45,010 bases of DNA, taken from contig SUXY01000023.1 of the NCBI GenBank assembly GCA_015060705.1, positions 1 to 45,010 on the forward strand, written 5' to 3'. Below the pieces are notes generated by a model. That model ran no database searches and was not told the origin of the DNA. It saw only the letters and a list, made by a program, of their open reading frames with translations. Position 1 is the stretch's first letter; each line of letters opens with the position of its first letter. Origin of the DNA: Bacteroides sp. GTDB taxonomy: Bacteria; Bacteroidota; Bacteroidia; Bacteroidales; Bacteroidaceae. Below are positions 16,717-24,219 of this stretch, piece after piece. Position numbers and translations under genes: made by a program.

Positions 16717-17292
16717 ATGGGTGAAGCATATTCAATGGTTTCCGTAAAGAAGAAGAGTGACCAGGCTGGTCGTTCTTCCGGAAAGAAAATGTATATCGTG
16801 TTGTTCCGTTGGGAAGATGTAGCTACATTCACCAAGGATGAAAAGGGTGTGAAGGTCACTGCTTTTGCTTTTGCTGAAGGCAAGAAGCCGATTGGTGTGT
16901 ATGCCACTCCATCGACCATCAACATTTATGCCAATTCTGAAGGTGAAGACGATGCCCGTGGCTATATCCATCATGTCGATTTCGAACATCCGGGTACCAG
17001 CTTGGAGTTTGACGAAATGATGAATGCCAACATCAATGCGAACCTCGGTGCGATTGTAATGGGTTGTTCAGGTGACGATGCGAAGATTGCCGGTACTCCG
17101 TGTACACCTTTGCAAGTGACACAGGACAACTCGCAGGACAACAAGGAAGGCAACAAGAACACCGTTCAGTTGGCCAGTTCCTTGCGTAGCGGTCCACTCG
17201 GTAGAATTGCGAAGTCGCTCATCCCGATGACGGATGATGATGAAGTAAACGCCGTTCTTGGCTTGCCTGCTGCAGATGCAACAGGATTGTGA
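16717..17292 (+). CDS. Virion structural protein, tail-tube- or decoration-like
   Basis: 191 aa, beta-rich in the centre (KKMYIVLFRWEDVATF). The segment AGTPCTPLQVTQDNSQDN with a following NKNTVQLASSLRSGPLGRI resembles tube-like virion proteins of Bacteroidetes phages. The gene directly follows the major capsid gene and has an exceptionally good Shine-Dalgarno (AAAAGGAGGT, 16699-16708), rare in Bacteroides, which fits very high expression. A tail tube, head decoration or second capsid protein are all possible. A strong terminator follows. Confidence 0.65.
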   Translation: MGEAYSMVSVKKKSDQAGRSSGKKMYIVLFRWEDVATFTKDEKGVKVTAFAFAEGKKPIGVYATPSTINIYANSEGEDDARGYIHHVDFEHPGTSLEFDEMMNANINANLGAIVMGCSGDDAKIAGTPCTPLQVTQDNSQDNKEGNKNTVQLASSLRSGPLGRIAKSLIPMTDDDEVNAVLGLPAADATGL

Positions 17293-17314
17293 TATCTAAT
17301 TTAAGGTTAACTCG

Positions 17315-17345
17315 GCTGGCAGTCGGATGACTGCCGGCTTTTATT
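17315..17345 (+). terminator. Intrinsic terminator after the capsid genes
   Basis: GCTGGCAGTC pairs with GACTGCCGGC (10 bp, one G-T) around GGAT, followed by TTTTATT. It would cap the capsid transcript and let packaging genes be expressed at a lower level. Confidence 0.85.
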
Positions 17346-17354
17346 CTATCAGAA

Positions 17355-18044
17355 ATGAATGTAGAAAAGCAAGAATCTTCAGTAGCTGAAGCAAAACAGA
17401 CTGAGAAGAAATTGTGTGTCGTTATCCCGTATTACAAGGCAATACATCAACCGATGGCGCTGCTTTATGCTATCCGTTCCTTATGTGCCTATTTGTTGGC
17501 GGATTTCAAAGTGGTCGTTATCGGTGATAAAGAGGATTGGTTCAGCCCTGAACTGGTTCATGTACCTTCTTCATTGTCTGCAGTTGATACAGACAGTATC
17601 ATTGATGATGCCTTCACCAAGGTGACTTTGGTTGAACATATCTCTGATGAATTCATTTTGATGATGCCGGACACTTTCTTGTTGACTCCGTTGTCTGTGT
17701 CTCACATGTTGATTTCCAAAGCATCCGAATCGCTTGAATTTAATACGGGATTACCTTTTGGTGTTGATATCAAACAGGTTATGCAATATTTGACGGCGAT
17801 GCCTGACGAACCTCTGACCATGGAGATTTGTCAACACTGCAGTTCCCATGATCGTCCAGTAGTGGTTGATTGGCGCAAGAACGAATGGTTGCTTCCGGTG
17901 GTTTCTGCAAACCCGAATCCGGCAAAGTTTAAGGAATTGGTGGACAAACGTTTCTTCATGCGTTACAGCAAAGAGGGGTGGAGCGGATTCCTTCAAGACA
18001 AATTGAAGGTTATGTATCCGAACAAATCGAAGTACGAAGTGTAA
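17355..18044 (+). CDS. Stealth-like/GT-A glycosyltransferase-type protein
   Basis: 229 aa. KKLCVVIPYYKAIHQPMALL starts a Rossmann-like nucleotide-sugar fold, AIRSLCAYLLADFKVVVIGD resembles the LRSI...IYIV region of Stealth-type capsular transferases, and ISDEFILMMPDTFLL matches their SExFIxxnDDxFL motif. The first aspartate of the DD pair is replaced by Pro (residues 105-106, PD), which could weaken metal binding. It may modify virions or the host surface, or be a non-catalytic structural relative. Its location between capsid and terminase genes is unusual for a glycosyltransferase. Family placement is by motif only. Confidence 0.6.
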   Translation: MNVEKQESSVAEAKQTEKKLCVVIPYYKAIHQPMALLYAIRSLCAYLLADFKVVVIGDKEDWFSPELVHVPSSLSAVDTDSIIDDAFTKVTLVEHISDEFILMMPDTFLLTPLSVSHMLISKASESLEFNTGLPFGVDIKQVMQYLTAMPDEPLTMEICQHCSSHDRPVVVDWRKNEWLLPVVSANPNPAKFKELVDKRFFMRYSKEGWSGFLQDKLKVMYPNKSKYEV

Positions 18045-18736
18045 TGAAACAGGATATCATCACTTGGCTGAAGTCAGGTGCGAACGCTCAAGAGGGTGTG
18101 CAGCTTATGAAAAGGGCGGGCGCACCCTCTCTTGCATTACGCCTGGTATCTTCCAATCCTTCCCGTTACAAGAAGATGATGGTGGAGTGGTTGGCTCAGA
18201 AATTTGGTATCGATGAAAACTTGTCCATGATACGTCAGACAACCGAAGTGGTTGTTCTCAAGGAGAAAACCAAATCCTTCCGGGAAGAATTTCCTTTCTT
18301 GGATCAACCCGATTGCCCGGTTGAACTGGAAGCCTTGGCTTCACGAAAGTTCTCACGCTATCACGATTACGTGAAGTTGCATCTTAAGCTTCGTGAATGT
18401 CGTAGTCTGGATGAATGTGCCAAGGTCGCACGTGAACTGTTGGACAGCTATATGGAGAACCGTGCAATATGGGCAGAATTGAACTATTACCAAAAGCACA
18501 AGGTCATATTGGGTAAACATCCCATCTTTGCGGCTTTCGCTCGTCGCAAGAACTTGCTCGTCATGTCAGTCAAGGACCTGATGAAACGTAAGCAGCAGCT
18601 GGAGAATAACATTTGGCGGGTGCAGTCCGAGATGAAAAGAGGTGACAAGCCGCATTTGGATGGCCAGCGTCGAGAGCGGTTGAACGCCTATCAGGCGGAA
18701 TTAGCCGAAGTAAACAGGTTATTGGATGAAGAATAG
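18044..18736 (+). CDS. Helical phage protein, unknown
   Basis: 230 aa from the ATG that overlaps the previous stop (TAATG), indicating coupled translation; a longer frame from 17978 is rejected. Almost entirely helical and basic, with a C-terminal coiled coil (about 185-230: VKDLMKRKQQLENNIWRVQS). Residues 75-125 are also helical, around CPVELEALASRKFSRYHD. No family is recognised. Placement among packaging genes suggests a head or packaging accessory role. Confidence 0.65.
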   Translation: MKQDIITWLKSGANAQEGVQLMKRAGAPSLALRLVSSNPSRYKKMMVEWLAQKFGIDENLSMIRQTTEVVVLKEKTKSFREEFPFLDQPDCPVELEALASRKFSRYHDYVKLHLKLRECRSLDECAKVARELLDSYMENRAIWAELNYYQKHKVILGKHPIFAAFARRKNLLVMSVKDLMKRKQQLENNIWRVQSEMKRGDKPHLDGQRRERLNAYQAELAEVNRLLDEE

Positions 18737-19283
18737 ATTTTTCGACCTCGATGAATTGTTTGGCGAAGTACGTCAATCCCGGATGTTTTCGCAACGGTTT
18801 GAAAGTATCTTGACTTTCAAACTCAACAATCTGCGTGAACTGTGCGGACGATTGCCTGAAAACGGCGAGGCGTTTTTCATTGAAACCCGAAAAAGTTTCA
18901 CGGCATTTACGTTCATTGTCTACCTGATCAAGAATGCCGGCTATGTCAGACATATCTACATAGCGACCTATTTAACCAATGAACGTATCATCAATGCTTT
19001 GCTCCGATGGAGAGACAAAGGGATGATTGGTACCATTCATCTGCATGTTTCCGAGACGCTGAAATTCCGTATGCCGGAAATATTCCAGCGGTTGAAACAG
19101 TTGCACAATGAGGGCATCATTACGTTGACTTATGGTTGGACACACAAGAAAGTGACTTGCCTGGATACTGAATCCGGCCATTATGTGGTCGAAGGTTCAG
19201 GTAACTATGGCGAGAATGCACTTGAAGAACAATACGTATTCCTTAAATCACATAAAGTATATGAATTCAGAATCGGCAATTAA
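18726..19283 (+). CDS. Phospholipase D-superfamily nuclease-like protein
   Basis: 185 aa. A single HKD motif, H140-x-K142-x4-D147 (THKKVTCLD), is followed by VEGSGNYGENALEEQY, the GSxN and E/Q elements of the PLD superfamily. One HKD per chain implies a dimer, as in Nuc-type endonucleases. Substrate is probably DNA. The gene overlaps its neighbours by 11 bp upstream and 23 bp downstream and sits just before the terminase genes, so a role in packaging or DNA end processing is plausible. Confidence 0.75.
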   Translation: MKNRFFDLDELFGEVRQSRMFSQRFESILTFKLNNLRELCGRLPENGEAFFIETRKSFTAFTFIVYLIKNAGYVRHIYIATYLTNERIINALLRWRDKGMIGTIHLHVSETLKFRMPEIFQRLKQLHNEGIITLTYGWTHKKVTCLDTESGHYVVEGSGNYGENALEEQYVFLKSHKVYEFRIGN

Positions 19284-19617
19284 TGTTTGGACAGAACGTC
19301 CTAAATGGTTCGGTCGAATCAATATCGAAGAATATGAGAAATTGGCATCCATCGGATATACACCGCAACAGATAGCGATGTACTATGACATCGAAGTGGG
19401 TGATTTCATGTTCTACTTTACGTTGCTTCGTTCACCTCTGAAGTATCATTATGACCGTGGACAGTTGTTGCAGCAGGCCAAGGAAGGTATTTCCATGACC
19501 GATGCAGCGGCCACGGGTGAGAATGTAACCCAAGCGCAGCGCTTGGACAAGTTCCGTGGGCAATTGGAGTTCAAGAACAACATTAACAAAGTATTTTTCG
19601 GTGATTTAGATGTTTGA
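19261..19617 (+). CDS. Small terminase subunit candidate
   Basis: 118 aa from the ATG at 19261, overlapping the previous gene by 23 bp; a longer frame from 19183 is unlikely. The segment IEEYEKLASIGYTPQQIAMYYDI looks like the DNA-binding helix-turn-helix of small terminases, followed by a helical stretch (YDRGQLLQQAKEGISMTDAA) like their oligomerisation region. It lies two genes ahead of the large terminase. The next gene is an alternative candidate. Confidence 0.6.
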   Translation: MNSESAINVWTERPKWFGRINIEEYEKLASIGYTPQQIAMYYDIEVGDFMFYFTLLRSPLKYHYDRGQLLQQAKEGISMTDAAATGENVTQAQRLDKFRGQLEFKNNINKVFFGDLDV

Positions 19618-20233
19618 GAAAAGTTATTATCACGTCCTGCAGGACTATATCCAGAGTGGTTGCAAGGAGCAGCTTACACCCGAGGAACAGGAATATTACA
19701 ATGCGTTGTATGCCATCGTAGGCATTCATCGCAAGTATGGCCGTGACCAGGCAATCAATTTGTTGATGCATGAGCCATTCAATTGTTCACGTCCTCGTGC
19801 CCGTGAGATGTATAACGAAGCGGTCAATCTCTTCTATCTGGATGATTCCATCGAGAACCGGGCACACCGTAACATGATTTTTGAGGATTTGCAGAAAGCT
19901 GCACAGGCTGTCTTGCTTTCGGCCAAATCGCCCAAGGACATGGAGATTTACGGTAATCTGAAGATTCAGGCATGGAAGGTGAAGCAGCTGGACAAAGAAG
20001 ACCCAATCAAGAGAGAGCAACCGAAGGAGAAGCCTATCAAGCTTTATACAACCGATTCCAACATGATTGGTATTCCTTCCATTGACCGTAATCTGTTGGC
20101 TCAGCAGATTGACAACATCCCGGATATTTCGGAACGTGATCGTGAACGTCTGAAACGGGATGCCAACATTATTGAAACCTCATTTGAAGAAATGCTCGAT
20201 GACACGGAAGAAAAAACTCAGGATTACGGATGA
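19610..20233 (+). CDS. Packaging-associated protein, possible second small-terminase component
   Basis: 207 aa, overlapping its upstream neighbour by 8 bp and the large terminase by 35 bp. Mainly helical; HRKYGRDQAINLLMHEPFNC followed by SRPRAREMYNEAVNLFYLDD suggests a DNA-binding helical bundle, and the C-terminal third is charged and probably extended (ISERDRERLKRDANI). It may be the real small terminase, or a partner of the 118-aa product. The sequence does not decide. Confidence 0.6.
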   Translation: MFEKSYYHVLQDYIQSGCKEQLTPEEQEYYNALYAIVGIHRKYGRDQAINLLMHEPFNCSRPRAREMYNEAVNLFYLDDSIENRAHRNMIFEDLQKAAQAVLLSAKSPKDMEIYGNLKIQAWKVKQLDKEDPIKREQPKEKPIKLYTTDSNMIGIPSIDRNLLAQQIDNIPDISERDRERLKRDANIIETSFEEMLDDTEEKTQDYG

Positions 20234-21941
20234 TGTCGAAGTCCGTTTCGGTAATTGGGTAGCACAGCTGCTATCCATCATTATGCCTTGGTCACTCTAT
20301 TGGGTGGCCGGTCGTGCTTCTGCCAAGACTGTACAGGTTCTTGCGGAACGGGTTCAGGAAGTTGCAATGGATTGTCCCGGTGCTCCCTTCGCATGGGTGG
20401 CCGATACCTATTCGGATTTGCACAAGAATGTGATTCCTTCGCTCATCGATGGGCTTGCATTGTTGGGGTGGGAATATGGGACTCACTACGTTATCAATGA
20501 ATCTCCACCCGAAGAATGGAAGCTCCGTATGTATAACATCTGTTCCGATTGGCGCAATACCATGGTCTTCTATACGGGATTCAATTTCACATTCATTTCT
20601 TTGGATCGTATGGCCATCGGTGCCGGACGTTCGTATGTCGGTGTATTCGGTGATGAAGTCAAGTACTTCCCGGAAGAAAAGTTCACTAACTTGTTGAAGG
20701 CCGTCCGTGGTTTCTATGTCAAGTACGGAGATTCAGTCTGGTACCGAAGCAGAACACTTACCACCGATATGCCGAATCCGAACCATTTGGGAGAATATGA
20801 CTGGATTCTGAAGATGTCCAAGCAGAATGATAAGCAGAAAATCATGCTTGCCCTTCGTGCCGGATTGGTGTATAATGACACCAAGAAGACCTATGTTTCC
20901 CATCTTCAGGAATATGAAGTATTGAAGAAAGCTTTCCGTACAGACCGTTCCTTGGCATCTAAAGTGGAGAAAGCGGAAAAATCCATGCAGTTGGCCAAGC
21001 GTAACATGGAACGGTGGGAACAACGATGGATAAAGGCACGGCAGCGCGTCTCTCTATTCTTCATATCATCGACATACGTCAATGCGGATATCCTTGGTTT
21101 GGAATGGTTCCAGGATGAAATCACGGAAGGTTTGGAGGGCTTGAACTGCAACGTGCTTTCCATCATCCCTAAATTGGAATCCAGTGTGCTGTTTTATCCG
21201 AATCTTACCATCGGCCACTTCTATGCCGATGGCTATCTCAATGATGTCATCGACAAGCACCCATTGGCATGGCAGGAGGATTGTACTGTACTTAGGTACT
21301 TGGATAAAAGCAGCTATCTGGAGGCTGGCATGGACTCCGGTAACATGCTCTCCATGGTCATTGGGCAGCGTAAAGGTAGTACCTACTATGTGCTGAAAGA
21401 GTTCTATTCTTTACCACCACAGACAGCACGTGAGCTGGCGGATGCTTTCCTGGCATACTTCGCTCCGATGAAACGCAAGGTTCTGAAGCTGTACTATGAC
21501 CGCTCCATGAACAACTACAAGCGTGTCAAGTCGGATATGGCCACGCAGATCAAGAATTGTATCGAGAAGTATGCCGATGGCTCTTCTACGGGTTGGAGTG
21601 TGCAGCTGATGTCATTGAACCAAGGAAACATCGGCAGTAACTTGGAGTACCGGTTCATGCAGGACTTGATGGCGGGCAATCTCCAGCGCCGCCTGTTCTC
21701 ACTCAGGATAGACCAATACAATTGCCGTAATCTCAAGAGTGAGATGGAGGTAACGAAGACCAAGTCTGTAACCGACCGCAATGGTGCAACCATGGTGGTA
21801 AAGGAGAAGACGGGTGATAAGCTTCCTACGGCAAGACTGCCCAAAGAGTCCACTAACTTGACCGATGCTTTCAAGTATCTGATGATGCGCAAGGAGTGGT
21901 TGCGTGTATGGCAGTCTAAAGGTGTTGCTTATATAGGATAA
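20199..21941 (+). CDS. Terminase large subunit
   Basis: 580 aa from the ATG at 20199, overlapping the previous gene by 35 bp. It is the DNA-packaging motor and nuclease. The Walker A region is AGRASAKT (about 37-44, a degenerate form common in terminases), and Walker B is GVFGDE (148-153). The RNase H-like nuclease aspartates are probably Asp379 (AGMDSGNML), Asp434 (KLYYDRSMNN) and the Asp in NLTDAFKYL near the C-terminus. A strong terminator follows. Unusually, the portal gene does not follow but lies 9 kb downstream, beyond cargo genes. Confidence 0.92.
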   Translation: MTRKKKLRITDDVEVRFGNWVAQLLSIIMPWSLYWVAGRASAKTVQVLAERVQEVAMDCPGAPFAWVADTYSDLHKNVIPSLIDGLALLGWEYGTHYVINESPPEEWKLRMYNICSDWRNTMVFYTGFNFTFISLDRMAIGAGRSYVGVFGDEVKYFPEEKFTNLLKAVRGFYVKYGDSVWYRSRTLTTDMPNPNHLGEYDWILKMSKQNDKQKIMLALRAGLVYNDTKKTYVSHLQEYEVLKKAFRTDRSLASKVEKAEKSMQLAKRNMERWEQRWIKARQRVSLFFISSTYVNADILGLEWFQDEITEGLEGLNCNVLSIIPKLESSVLFYPNLTIGHFYADGYLNDVIDKHPLAWQEDCTVLRYLDKSSYLEAGMDSGNMLSMVIGQRKGSTYYVLKEFYSLPPQTARELADAFLAYFAPMKRKVLKLYYDRSMNNYKRVKSDMATQIKNCIEKYADGSSTGWSVQLMSLNQGNIGSNLEYRFMQDLMAGNLQRRLFSLRIDQYNCRNLKSEMEVTKTKSVTDRNGATMVVKEKTGDKLPTARLPKESTNLTDAFKYLMMRKEWLRVWQSKGVAYIG

Positions 21942-21962
21942 TGCTTCAAAGGATGCTATAGT

Positions 21963-21994
21963 GCCCTTCCAACGTGGTTGGAGGGGCTTTTTTA
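21963..21994 (+). terminator. Intrinsic terminator after the terminase gene
   Basis: GCCCTTCCAAC pairs with GTTGGAGGGGC (one G-T) around GTG, followed by six T. It closes the head/packaging transcript 21 bp after the terminase stop codon and marks the left edge of the cargo region. Confidence 0.9.
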
Positions 21995-22097
21995 TAGGTC
22001 AAACCTTGCTGGAGGTGGGATTTCGTCACATTTCCCCTTTGTTTTGTCTCTTGCAATCGCAAGTCGGGGGCGGTGCGGCTCGGGCATCGGTGCGATT

Positions 22098-22172
22098 CCG
22101 TTTCTCAATTTTGAGAAACGGGGGAGGTTTGTATCTTGGTTTTTAGGTACTTGGATTTTCAAGTACCTTTTT
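22098..22172. promoter_or_regulatory. Perfect inverted repeat followed by an intrinsic terminator
   Basis: CCGTTTCTCAA (22098-22108) and TTGAGAAACGG (22111-22121) form a perfect 11-bp inverted repeat with a 2-nt spacer. AGGTACTTG and CAAGTACCT then form a terminator (22145-22164) followed by a nine-T run. A TATCTTGG box at 22132 lies between. Together with 21995-22097, which holds no gene, this is non-coding control DNA of unknown purpose. The first repeat contains TTGAGAA, similar to the half sites of the lysogeny switch. Confidence 0.55.
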
Positions 22173-22452
22173 TTTTGCGTAAAGTCGCCCCATTTGAAGA
22201 AAAAGTTGTCCCAAATGACATCGGGCGCCGCGAAAAGTCCATGCGTATGCGTTTCTCTCCATACCCATGGACTTTTCGCGGGTAAGTGGTAGAAAGCGAT
22301 GCTTTCTGTTGATTGTCTGAGTTGTCTTGAAGAGGTTGAAATTCTTCAGTACGCAGGCTTAACCTCAGAACTTCACCCACATCATCCAACATTTTATTTT
22401 GGTAGCGTTCCGCTGTATTGTTTAGGCTGTTTCCTTTTCTGATTGTCGCCAT
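22159..22452 (-). CDS. Doubtful minus-strand gene, N-terminus only plausible
   Basis: An open frame of 97 codons starts at the ATG at 22452 (MATIRKGNSLNNTAERYQNK). The first ~58 residues look like protein, while the rest reads through the inverted repeat at 22228-22281 and into the terminator region and looks like chance translation. It may be a truncated remnant of a conjugative-element gene. No family is recognised, and I am not confident it is expressed. Confidence 0.25.
   Translation of the reverse strand: MATIRKGNSLNNTAERYQNKMLDDVGEVLRLSLRTEEFQPLQDNSDNQQKASLSTTYPRKVHGYGEKRIRMDFSRRPMSFGTTFSSNGATLRKKKGT
22228..22281. repeat. Large perfect inverted repeat (left boundary of ICE-like segment)
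   Basis: A 16-bp arm (22228-22243) is the exact complement of 22266-22281, and GTATG/CATAC inside extend it after one mismatch. The result is a hairpin of about 21 bp. No T-run follows on either side, so it is not a normal terminator. Such structures occur at transfer origins, recombination sites and element ends. Confidence 0.7.
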
Positions 22453-22760
22453 TCATTTCTGTCACCTATCACTGCGCAGTTCCGCTTTTTTGTGCTGCAA
22501 AGGTAAATGCCGCCTCTCACTGGCTCAAGTTCAAGCAACGTTTCCGTAAAAATCTCCAGCCCTTCGGGTAGTATTCAAGCCGATGGTTTCCGTGAAAAAC
22601 TTGCTCTTGCTCTATCCAGCACCTTTGTCGGCAGCGTAAAAAAGGCGAAACATACCGCGTAGCGACAGGCGACGCAGAAAAAAAAAGCTCCAATCAGGGA
22701 AACAGCCGAATAAAGGCTCACACCCACCGAGCTCAAGGTTCATCATAAAATTATCAAGCC
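22453..22760. other. Gene-free segment resembling conjugative-element leader DNA
   Basis: No open frame of quality is present on either strand. The sequence is GC-richer than the cargo to its right and contains poly-A (22680-22686). Its general look, and the genes that follow, recall non-coding leader DNA of Bacteroides integrative conjugative elements. This is recollection rather than a computed match. Confidence 0.3.
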
Positions 22761-22970
22761 ATGAATTACCGAATGAAAACTTTTACCTACAAACAAGCGA
22801 TTGCCGAACTAACAAAAATTTTCGGTTCTTATGAAGTAACGGACAAGGTAGACACTACCAACAGACTAGAGGTGTATTTTACAACTTCGGACGGACAAAG
22901 TCTGTGCCTATTTGCTGATGAAAGCGAGTATTTCCAACGATTTTCCAATTATGAAATAATAGAAGCATGA
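22761..22970 (+). CDS. Small protein of conjugative-element type, unknown
   Basis: 69 aa, alpha/beta, beginning MNYRMKTFTYKQAIAELTKI. The ATG at 22773 is an alternative start. The stop overlaps the next ATG (ATGA), so the pair is co-translated. Small proteins of this kind accompany ArdC-like genes on Bacteroides mobile elements, and no specific function is known to me. Confidence 0.6.
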   Translation: MNYRMKTFTYKQAIAELTKIFGSYEVTDKVDTTNRLEVYFTTSDGQSLCLFADESEYFQRFSNYEIIEA

Positions 22971-23347
22971 AAAAGAGTAATGACCCCAAGAAGAAAGAAG
23001 AAGCGCTCAAAAGAAGAGCTGCTCTTAAAGACTTGTCTTCAAGTCTACAAAACTTGTCAAAACAAGGACTATTCCCCGAGTTCCCCACAGTTAACGGATT
23101 GTTGCGGTACTACTACGAAAGCCGAGGATATAAGGAATTAAAGACTTTCCGCCAATGGAAAGAGGAAGGCTTTACAGTGAAGAAAGGAGAAAAGGCCATT
23201 TTGCTTTGGGCGCAACCCGTAGCAAGTAGCCATAGTAAGGAAGCAGCGACCGAAGCCGGAAAGACCGAAGAAGAAGCAAAAGAGGACTATTTTCCCGTGT
23301 GCCATGTGTTCGCAGCTTGTCAAGTGCAACCGATGAAAAACAATTAA
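22967..23347 (+). CDS. ArdC N-terminal-domain-like protein
   Basis: 126 aa. The core KTFRQWKEEGFTVKKGEKAI, then LLWAQP and later YFPVCHVFAACQVQP, matches the layout of the ArdC N-terminal domain (ssDNA-binding part of an anti-restriction protein of plasmids and ICEs). The C-terminal metallopeptidase domain is absent, so this is either a naturally short form or a truncated gene. In a phage it could protect incoming DNA or simply be imported cargo. Coupled to the upstream gene by a 4-bp overlap. Confidence 0.65.
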   Translation: MKKSNDPKKKEEALKRRAALKDLSSSLQNLSKQGLFPEFPTVNGLLRYYYESRGYKELKTFRQWKEEGFTVKKGEKAILLWAQPVASSHSKEAATEAGKTEEEAKEDYFPVCHVFAACQVQPMKNN

Positions 23348-23378
23348 CCCTATTTATAAACATTAAATTTTCAAGATT

Positions 23379-23939
23379 ATGAAGACAAACGAAGCAAAGA
23401 AAGTGAGTAAGGTAATGGCAGAAATGGCTGCTCAGTCTGTAAACCCTGTAATGGTAGCAGTTGCGCCCATCGTGAACAATCCACAGGAAGAAGCCCCAAA
23501 GGCCGAAGAAGTAGCGGAAGCAGTTGAAGCGGTAAAGGTGGAAGAATCGCCAAAGGTGGATGAAGCACCCAAGGCAGAAGCCAAGGGAAAGAAGAAGCCG
23601 ACCAAGAAGCAGACAGCCGAGGAACTGCAAGCCGAAATCGAACGCAAGACGGCAGAACTCCAAAGATGCTTGGCAGACCTGGAACGAAAGAAGAAGCTTT
23701 CCAACGACCGAAGCGCATTTATGTCTGCTTTGGACGATTTGGATGCAGCCGAGTCGAAGTTAGGAGAGGAGGACGGGTTCAATTCGCCCAACTATAAACT
23801 GAAATTTTCGGGTGGATATGGTAGCGGAGAAATTTTCGCCTTGTCGAATCGTTTTGTGCTGGTGGAGTTCATCGGTTTCATGCGTGGCCGTATCAAGTCC
23901 AAAATTTCGGAAATTGAAACGCTCTTGATTGCTGAATAA
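23379..23939 (+). CDS. Ala/Glu/Lys-rich coiled-coil protein of ICE type
   Basis: 186 aa. Residues of about 30-70 are a low-complexity Ala-Glu-Pro-Lys stretch, residues 75-110 a probable coiled coil (AEELQAEIERKTAELQRCLA), and the C-terminus is a small globular part (YKLKFSGGYGSGEIFALSNR). Similar unknown proteins sit near ArdC-like genes on Bacteroides conjugative elements. Function unknown. A terminator follows 19 bp after the stop. Confidence 0.6.
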   Translation: MKTNEAKKVSKVMAEMAAQSVNPVMVAVAPIVNNPQEEAPKAEEVAEAVEAVKVEESPKVDEAPKAEAKGKKKPTKKQTAEELQAEIERKTAELQRCLADLERKKKLSNDRSAFMSALDDLDAAESKLGEEDGFNSPNYKLKFSGGYGSGEIFALSNRFVLVEFIGFMRGRIKSKISEIETLLIAE

Positions 23940-23957
23940 TTCGGCAAAGGGTAGGGA

Positions 23958-23984
23958 AGCAGCCTTTAGGGGCTGCTTTTTTTG
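23958..23984 (+). terminator. Intrinsic terminator
   Basis: AGCAGCC and GGCTGCT form a 7-bp stem with a 6-nt loop, followed by seven T. It ends the ICE-like gene group. Confidence 0.88.
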
Positions 23985-24005
23985 TGCCGTTATGGTTGGG
24001 TGGCC

Positions 24006-24055
24006 CCCATTCCGTTTTGCTCCTGAAATAAATTTCGTGAGCAAAACGGAATGGG
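24006..24055. repeat. Large perfect inverted repeat (right boundary of ICE-like segment)
   Basis: A 17-bp arm (24006-24022) is exactly complementary to 24039-24055, with a 16-nt spacer. No T-run follows. With the similar-sized but unrelated repeat at 22228-22281 it brackets the three ICE-like genes. Confidence 0.7.
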
Positions 24056-24139
24056 ACCCGGTTGTTTGTTAGGGAAGTGTACTTCCTTAACATTTATATT
24101 TCCGTTCCATGAACCACGGAGGGGAAATTATTCAATAAA

Positions 24140-24194
24140 GTAATAAAATAATTACCTAAATGTTTGTTGGTAATAAAATAATTACCTATCTTTG
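24140..24194 (+). promoter_or_regulatory. Promoter with repeated operator of the DUF4160/DUF2442 pair
   Basis: A 19-bp sequence GTAATAAAATAATTACCTA occurs at 24140-24158 and again at 24170-24188, exactly 30 bp apart; its core GTAAT...ATTAC is a palindrome. Promoter boxes TTTG (24163-24166), 20 bp, TATCTTTG (24187-24194) are interleaved, with the second repeat filling the spacer. This is the expected layout for an autoregulated toxin-antitoxin operon, whose antitoxin (with an HTH) would bind the repeats. Confidence 0.8.
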
Positions 24195-24219
24195 TAGTGT
24201 AATCAAAAAGGAACAAGAT

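Noticed and set aside
22159-22281. C-terminal half of the minus-strand frame 22159-22452 as real coding sequence
   Set aside because: It translates a perfect inverted repeat and part of a terminator; only the N-terminal ~58 codons look plausible.
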